DNA from: Hysterangium stoloniferum
Lineage: Eukaryota; Basidiomycota; Agaricomycetes; Hysterangiales; Hysterangiaceae
NCBI GenBank assembly: GCA_015178975.1
Contig: WHVD01000119.1
Location: 124,001 to 188,000, forward strand
Direction: 5' to 3'
DNA: 64,000 nt
The notes beneath the pieces were generated by a model, which saw nothing but the letters and a program-made list of their open reading frames with translations, did not search any database and had not been told where the DNA came from. Shown in pieces: positions 56,701-64,000 of the stretch (position 1 is its first letter; every line of letters starts with the position of its first letter). A program made the translations under genes and the position numbers.

Positions 56701-59700
56701 GCTGCAGGACGCACAGTCCTCGGCGAAGATCATTGGGCAGGTGGTCGAGTCGGTCAGATCGCCCAAATTGGAGAAAAACACCGGGCGCAAGGCGGCTGTG
56801 TTCGTGAATGCCACCATCGCATTTCTGCTTGCGCTTCGCTCTGCCATGGCTTCTACCGTCCGCCATGCGAAGGAGTCCCTTGGTGGTAGCCATGTCACGT
56901 CTATCATGGCTGATTTTCTCAAGGTATGCTCTCTACTTTGATTTTTTATATTTTCTTTCTCATTGTTTACAGGCTGCTGTCCTCGACGGCGACATCATCC
57001 TGCGCACAGCAGGAAGCGAGGCACTGGGAAGACTCGCCAGCCTCGCTGGGACAGCTTTCCTGACAAGTCAGGTTAAAACATTAGTTGATCTAGTTGTGAA
57101 CAACCGTGATCCCAACGCCAGAGCTGGGTGCGCGTTGACGTTTGGGGCAATATACAGCCATGTTGGCGGTATGGCCGCTGGGCCTCTACTCAAAACTACT
57201 GTAGACGTCTTAATGTCTCTCGGAAATGATCCACACCCTGTGGTGCATTTCTGGGCGCTTAGTGCATTAAGCCAGGTCATCAATGCAGCGAGCCTGGCGT
57301 ATTCTCCGTTTACCTCGAAGACATTGGGCATGTTATTCAAATTATACATGCTCGATAGTCATGAGCCGGAAGGCGGGACAATATTCAACGCAAATCTGAG
57401 CGGGGATCTACCCACATACCAGGTCCTCTGCCAGATAATCGATGCAGTCATTGGAGTCCTTGGGCCTGAATTACAAGAGTCTGTCGCAACACGCACCTTG
57501 GTCTTGGATCTTGTAGAAGAATTCGCTCACGAATCAGAAGAGGGCATCTGTGTGGAGGCAATCAAGTGCATCCGCCATTTTTTGATCTTCACCCCAGAAC
57601 AGGTCGAAATCCGCGAACTAGTTGGAAAACTACGAGTATATCTCTCTTCTTCGCGCCGGCCGCTCAAGATGGCGTCCATCAATGCGTTATACCAAATGGT
57701 ACAAAGGGATGCACTTACGATGTCCAAGATCGGTGGCGATCGCCTGGTGGAAGACCTGTTTGGCATGCTCGACGACTCATCGGCTTCTGAAGGCGTTCGA
57801 GGCATTATTTCCAGCTGGCTTCGCCAAACTGTAATTCATAATCCCTCCGCCTGGATCGACCTATGCCAAAGAATCATGTCCCGTACCTCTGCCTCACAAC
57901 AAGTCACCGACGCCGCCAAGGCGGGTGGAATGCAGGACGACGAGGCTGCGTCGTTTGCCGGCCCAGGCGAGCAATCTCCACAGGGTCGAAATTCAACTGC
58001 GCGTTGGCAAACGCAGTTGTTTGCGTTGCAGTGTTTGCATGATATCTGTACTGTCGTGGGCCGGTCGGATAGACGAGAGCATCTGGACATCCCGTTCGGC
58101 AGAAAACAAGGCCTGCAGGAATCAAGTCTCCTGGTCTCTCGGGTGCCTGATCTTATCAAGATGGCGTTCACAGCATCAGCAGCATACGTCACCGAAATAC
58201 GAATCGAAGGGCTGACTGTTCTCAGAGACGTAATAGAGGTTGGCCTTGATCTTTTTGGTCTGTTTTATGCAATGCTAACGATCACTCGTAGATTTTCGCG
58301 AGATCTCCAGATCCGGATTATGAGGATGCTTTACTTCTAGAACAGCATCAGGCACCTATTACTGCTGCGCTAACACCGGCATTCTCTTCAGACTCAACAC
58401 CTGAGATCCTGGCTTCTGCAGTTCAAGTCTGTGCCGTTTTCGTCGGCTGTGGTGTTGTGAAAGATGTCTCGAAAATGGGAAGGGTTCTCAAGTTGCTGAC
58501 GTCTGCATTAGAACAATCGAAGGGTGCGCTAATGTCACTTGAAGTATTCGAGAAGCTTATATCTTTTTGCAGCTTCCGGGATGCTTTCTATCGGTGATGT
58601 AGGAGAACTCAGCCCAAATGCATCAGTCATGCTTCGGATATCTACATTGACGGCTTGGGCGGAATTGGAAGCCGCGACAATTCGACAACCTTACCTGCAA
58701 CACGTCGTTGGTCCTCATAGGGCGACTCTTACTGCGCTTTGGGTCGCATCTCTCCGCGACTATGCGAGCGTGCGCGCGGATTCAGAAGCCGTCCAGGAGA
58801 CTTCTTCCTCACTGGATTCATCCTATTTCGGACTAGGTCGCGAAACCTTACTACCGGTATGATTTCAGTCAATAACCCAGTGGTCTTTTTTTACTCAAAT
58901 GCTTGCTTCAGTACTATGATCACGCCTGGCCAAAAATGTTGAAAGCCGTAGCAACATGCATGCAATCAAATGACCCCCATATTCTTGCGGCAATGGATGG
59001 CCGAGAACATGTCGCTTCGTCCACTACGCCATCGCCGCGACGTAGTGAAGCGACTGTCTTCTTTTTCGTTCTGTTTGGGCTCGTCTATGATGCTCTTGCG
59101 ACAGCATCCACGGATGCGACGGCTGGGAGCGCGTCTCGCGAGACAGCTATAACTGCGCTTGAAGCCCTGAAAAGCTTGGTCCGGCCCGAGTATTCGGGCA
59201 AAGCCATATTGGAGCCTCTGATTTTCGAAGAATTCAGCGGTCTTTGTTACCGGATGGCTATGACGGAGTCAGCTGTTGTGCAGATTCATTTGGTGGAAGC
59301 TATAGCAGTACTGGCCAAAAGCCAGCCAGCGGAAGAGGTCACCAAGTTTGTTCTTTATTCTTGTTTCACAGAACGTCTCGAGCTGATGTCTGACCAGTAA
59401 CGGTGAATCAAGCAGCACATCGTTTCCGCCGGATTCACACTTGACACATTGTTTGCGCATTTGCGCGTATGTGCTACGGCACGCACTACCAAGTGCGAGA
59501 ACATCGATGGCCCGTTAGTGCTTTGTGTTTTTTTTTGTGTCGGTATGCTCCAATTAAGCCGTATAATGTAGAAGGGGAAGGAAACACGCCTGCGGACCGT
59601 ACCCGACTTCTGGTCACAGCATTCCAAGCTTTCTCGGTTATCGGCGCTTCATTTGGCTCTTCTCTCCGAGAGGAGGTACGGGCAGTGTCTGTTGCACTTT

Positions 59701-60738
59701 ATGCTGGTATTGTGATTTCCAATCGCCTGATGGTACATTAGCTGAGGACTTCCCAGACTTACTGAAAGACGAGCGGAGCGAGGTTGATATCGCAGGTCCA
59801 ACATTACCTGTATTGAAGGCCATGCTCCAACCGCCATCAGATGCAAAGGCGTGTACCAATGATTCCAAATATGGAAGGCTTATCCATGGACTCATATCGG
59901 CGTGTCTGGTTCACATCGACGAGATGAGGTGAGCGAGTCTGATTGTTTTCAAACTCAGTAATTAATTTGGTTTTGAAGCGGTCGAGTTGGTCTTGCCTCC
60001 TCAAATAAAGTCAAGAACAACCTTTTGGCGGCAGTTCTCGTTCTAACTACTGCACCGCCTTCTATGGCTATAAGTCAGGCTGTTATTGAACACTGTTGCT
60101 TCCTCATCTCGCAAAAACTAATGGAATCATCTGGGGTAATTTTCCATCGTTTGGTTTGTATCAATTACTTAGTTAAGCGCCGACAGATGTCTCTCACTGC
60201 AGCGCATTGTGCGAAGACTCTTGTTACGGCAGCATCGTCAGGCAATGTCCTTCTTCAACAGTGTACGAGGCTGCTGGTACCAAGCATGATCACCTACATT
60301 GCAAGCGTGGCGGCAGTGGGTGACGAGCTAGAAAAACAAAAAATTCACGTCGCGGCAACAGAGGAAGTACTAAAAGCCTTTTCTGCTCTGGTTCCAGCTC
60401 TGTCAGAAGCATCGCGTATGTTTCGCGTAACAATGTCTATTACGATTATAATTTTTGACATTGCTTTAGGGCCTGCCATCCTTGGTATTTTCCTTCCTAC
60501 CGTTGCGCTAGTCCTAGAGCCATCGAAAGCAGCAACTTCTTCCATTCATACGCAAGCTGTAACGTATCTCTTGAGTCTCGCTACGGGATCCCCGGCTGCA
60601 TTCAAGGAGGCGACTGGAAAGTTGGATCAGACCGTGCGTGATACGTTGGAGGCGTCAATTCGACAAGCCATAAGTGGCAATAAAGCGCCTCAGCAATCAA
60701 CCGCAGCAAAACCTCAGATATCTTTAAGATCGTTCTGA
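53729..60738 (+). CDS. HEAT-repeat protein of the HEATR5/Laa1 family
   Basis: A 7-kb gene with many short introns. Exon 1 is 53729-53767 (MSEQEPQSFQVNE); exon 2 starts at 53823 (GEIYLFQWLCATEKAIETTR); the next begins with DALKPAQPRLETTLLSIARG. Laa1/HEATR5 hallmarks include RPTRALVGRCFVALYRKGET, the block DSLARDIIKQMRYALSDKAL, the long HEAT solenoid with HPNHSTRISAAWALRCFCRS, NDPHPVVHFWALSALSQVIN and SLEGADQLTRQSLARLAGHM. A Lys/Asp/Pro-rich insert lies around 54830-54930. The product is roughly 2000 residues. Laa1 works with the AP-1 clathrin adaptor between trans-Golgi and endosomes. Several internal junctions were not fixed exactly. Confidence 0.88.
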
Positions 60739-61175
60739 CCAACTTTGACTTCATGGTTATCTGGGAACATGTATATTAGCCTTCCTTGGATGAATTAACA
60801 CTAGAAGCGGATCTTAAGTTATTCCCGGAATTCCCAGATGATGATGCGACTATTTCACAACCCAAGCGAAGAGAGCCCCTTCGCGACCTTCCTCTACAAT
60901 CATCAAACCATTGAACGTTTACAAATTCGCACTCTGAACAACTACCAGGGTTTTATCCAGTCACAGACCCTGTCTCAACTTCATTCCCTAATGCTTGGCT
61001 TCCACTCCCATGTTGGGCCTTTCGGCAACGGTTTTCCCTTGGATATTGCTCAGCAAATAGAGTACTTGGAATGTTCGATCGCAGCGAAATGCCTACCCAC
61101 CCTCCAAGTAATGACTTCATTACGTGTCTTCAGTGCCCTTTGTAAAAACCTCAGATATCTTTAAGGTCGTTCTGA
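60708..61175 (+). repeat. 31-bp direct repeat of the Laa1 3' end flanking a 406-bp segment
   Basis: The last codons and stop of the HEATR5/Laa1 gene (AAAACCTCAGATATCTTTAA with 11 more bases, 60708-60738) recur at 61145-61175 with one mismatch. The segment between them (60739-61144) carries an open frame (60838-61164) that ends by reading into the second repeat. It contains phrases such as NHQTIERLQIRTLNN and LSQLHSLMLGFHSHVG, resembling leucine-rich/F-box type fragments. The arrangement looks like an insertion that duplicated its target. Confidence 0.75.
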
Positions 61176-64000
61176 TTTTTTTGCACACCTATATACCTAC
61201 ATAGTTGCTTTATTGCCCTTGACAATCATGAAATGTAAAAAGTGTGGAAAGTCACAAACGCGTGACATAACGTATTAGCGCATTTTGGGATGGAGCGGTG
61301 ATTCTCGCCAAGCATCCAATTAATAACTAAATACGTGAGCCTTTTTTTTTCCAAGGGGAAGCAACTCCTAAAGCTCTTCGGACGCCACAATTTATCTTCT
61401 TGGGTCATATGTACCATATGACCAAGGTCTCAAGTTCTTGAGGGAGAACAACGTTCCAAATCAAGTCAAGAAGTTTGCAGTAAATACTAGACGGAACGTT
61501 GGAATCTAAATTGAAGCTGATAGCGGGCATCAATCCAATAAAGGACCAACAGAGAAGGCTATAGATTAGAAGGCGGGATCGCGTGCCTCAGGAGGGTGGA
61601 CCGAACTTAGGAATAGCTCGAGGAAGCTGAAGAAAATAGTGACATTGGGCAATCCATGGGAAAATTCGCGAGGGGTAGATCAGAGTAAGTACGACATCGA
61701 AATAGAAATAAATAGAGCCTGCGCAATGTAGATACACTTCGGGCTAGGAAGCAAGACAGCAGATCTATATACAAGACAGTTAAATAGGGTCCTTGCACAT
61801 CTACTCTGCAGCCAAAATAGTGACAAATCTTCCGTCCTCTCTTCAGCCGCATGAACAGAGGTTTAAATTCGGACATTTAGAAGTCGTCAATACTGGCCAT
61901 GCTCGCTGTCATGTTACGGGCTTCCGCACAAAATGACGCGAGTAGTGCATACATGGTCATCAACAAGTTGGAGGCAATTTATACACTGTAAGAAAAGCGT
62001 TAATGAAATCGTCCGCTTGAGAACCACCGTTAAATAACCACGCCATGAAAAGGAAGAAAGGTCACAGGCAGTAAGCTTTAGGAATAACGTGCAGTCAGTG
62101 TATATGCGTTAGGTACGCTATTCACTGTGTGGAGGTGGCGCAGATGAGATTGCATAATAAGCCACAATACAACGGGGTAAGTAGAATTACTTTAAGGGAG
62201 AATCCGCTCATAGTTGTTATCTTATTGAGATTATTCCTATCGAGTGGCAAGTGAAAGCCACAACGCCCGAATCTCCAACATCAGGTGACTTTCTCCCGTG
62301 TTCAAGAGAAAGCCTGCCCATATTATGTGACTGCAATGACACGGGTTAAAATAATGCCAAATATGCGGCGGTCGGATGCTAGGAGGAATAATAGCAAAGA
62401 CTCACCCTATGAATCGCCTAAAGTGCCATATCTACGATCGAAAAGCCGCCATATGACCACAAGTTGTAAACTGTACCGGGGTGATCGAAAAGAAGCGTGG
62501 ATATTGCACAGAAATTAGGAACAGGCGCTGTCGACTCTGCATGCTGAATATATCCGGGAGAGCCTGACCAACAGATGACTTATTACATGCCGAAATATTC
62601 GCGGCCTTCTGGAATACGATAAAAGTAGCGACGGGGGTAGATGTGGTACGAATCATGTGGGCAGAGACATAAATGATCACATCCTGGAGATAATATGTCA
62701 TTATCCATCATGGATTCTCGATTACTGCCCACACCGGATGAAAGAGCAGTGCCTTGAATACGCCTTTGCCAGCTTCGATAGATAAGCTTTGCCCAAGATA
62801 GAGATCAGTAAAACCTAGCCACTATTATCACCGGCTCATTTATCTGTCGCACTCACCTCTCAAAGTGAGCTTTAATTTGTGCCAGCCGAGCAGAGTCCCT
62901 TCAATGTGCGACTTCCTTAAAAAGAGAACGATCAGCGGTGTTAATAGTGTATTTTTGGCTGCCCACCTCTGTCCACCCGGTACGTTTCTATTCCTTTCTC
63001 TGCAGTGTAGCATCGAATTCGAAATATATATACAGCCACGACCGCATTTTCATTTTATTTTATTTATAGCCGAGTTGCGACGCAGGTATGCTTTTAATAG
63101 CAACATAATCTCCGCGATATGCTGCACAAATCGTCTCAATATAGGTTCAAAGTCCCATGAAAAGCTCGTGTCTTCTCCACGTACCGGTTTTACATCAAAA
63201 TGCACCCGGCCAGTGTTTGTGGAGAGCTGAAAAAGAATCGATATGAGGGCACATGACTTGTGATCAGAAGCACAATTAGTGAGACCTTGGATGTATGCGA
63301 GGATTCCATAGACACTATGAGGCTCTCAGAGACCCATGGTCAATAGGCTCAATAATTAAGAGCCCACGAACCTGGGAATATACAATGCCCTCTTAAGCGG
63401 GGCCGGCCTACAATCTTGTGCGAACAGACCTACCAATGCATAGAATGGAAGCAGTTAATACCCAGACTTGATTAATGGTATGTGTCTCGAACACATGATA
63501 CATGAAAACGGAAAGCGCGCGCACAGCTCGCAATCTCGTGAACACTCTCGTATGACGAACGAAAGCCTGTAAAGAAGTGTCAAAAATTGTCACGGATCTC
63601 AAAGTCAGATGGTTTCGCCCAAAGAAACTAATTGGCAGGGCCCTTATATTAATGATCGGAAGCCCCAAGGAAAAAAAAAGTGATACCCAATTGGTAGCGG
63701 GAAGGCCAAAGGCAGCCTAGAAATTACGAAGTAGTTAATTAATTATTTCAGCCCGATTTTGAACACGACAATAAAGAAAGCACCCACTCTATATGCGCAC
63801 GTAACTCTCCATCATGCGGAAAACAGTCGGCGATTGAGCTTAGCGTACAAACGGTGAGGCCCACCAAGATCGACTGATAGGTTGACAAGACGTCTGATAA
63901 TTCTCCGTTCAAACAGGAAATCGTATGGTATTTACCTTGTATAGCGCTTATAGATAGGTAGTTACGCCCCTTCCCACTTCCTCGGATTTACGAGAAGGTA
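61176..64000. other. 2.8-kb terminal region, no gene confidently supported
   Basis: Short open frames are scattered on both strands. The minus strand at 63668-63408 reads AFVRHTRVFTRLRAVRALSV after a good acceptor (TTTACAG) and then hydrophobic INQVWVLTASILCIG. The frame at 62701-62432 contains YVSAHMIRTTSTPVATFIVF. These could be exons of a decayed multi-helix membrane protein, but no family signature was found. Confidence 0.25.

Noticed and set aside
63408..63668. Minus-strand frame as a DUF6533/DUF6534 membrane protein
   Set aside because: Hydrophobic stretches and a good acceptor are present, but no signature motif and no coherent set of exons could be assembled.
1..64000. tRNA, rRNA or CRISPR features
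   Set aside because: No tRNA-like T-loop/anticodon arrangement, rRNA block or spaced direct-repeat array was recognised; the repeats at 37251-37446 have no unique spacers.

Overview
The window is nuclear DNA of a basidiomycete fungus, very probably an Agaricomycete. Genes carry many short introns (about 45-60 bp, GT..AG). Several families are typical of mushroom-forming fungi: DUF6533-type membrane proteins, BTB/POZ proteins with a variable tail, cupredoxin proteins with a Ser/Thr-rich stalk and a membrane helix, and chromodomain Ty3/Gypsy elements. The genus cannot be named from sequence alone.

Positions 1-15140 are a retrotransposon landfill. A decayed chromodomain Gypsy element (family B) lies on the minus strand, with gag to chromodomain at about 6846-2071 and its 5' LTR at 6878-8410. 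Between its pol end and the left edge, on the opposite strand, is a decayed gene with its own TATA box, an intron and a Zn2Cys6-like cysteine cluster. Two further family-B LTR copies lie at 8578-9646 and 9999-12206. Later insertions landed in these sequences: five solo LTRs of a second family (A), one solo LTR of a third family (C), and a 1433-bp gag-only Copia element with 121-bp LTRs. All of these carry matching 5-bp target-site duplications, so their order of arrival can be read. Three family-A solo LTRs are nested one inside another at 12972-15134.

Positions 15829-41877 hold single genes separated by long gaps. In order they are SDHAF4 (-), a cupredoxin/membrane protein (+), importin-13 (+), a DUF6533 membrane protein (+), a Kre9/Knh1-like secreted protein (+), the complex III hinge protein QCR6 (+), the NatC catalytic subunit NAA30 (-), a broken epoxide hydrolase (-) and an Mx-type dynamin GTPase (+) with an apparent frameshift. 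A patch of palindromes and tandem repeats lies at 36961-37446.

Positions 42434-49015 are a four-copy tandem array (about 1.6 kb per unit) of BTB/POZ genes on the minus strand. One copy is intact, two share the same +1 frameshift, and one is ruined by an internal 116-bp duplication. After it come a casein kinase I gene (49816-51045), a 2.7-kb gap, and a long HEAT-repeat gene of the HEATR5/Laa1 family (53729-60738). The last codons of that gene are duplicated 437 bp downstream. No gene could be supported with confidence in 61176-64000.

The host genes do not form a pathway or cluster. They are housekeeping functions (mitochondrial respiration, nuclear import, N-terminal acetylation, signalling, clathrin-adaptor traffic) mixed with fast-evolving lineage-specific families.
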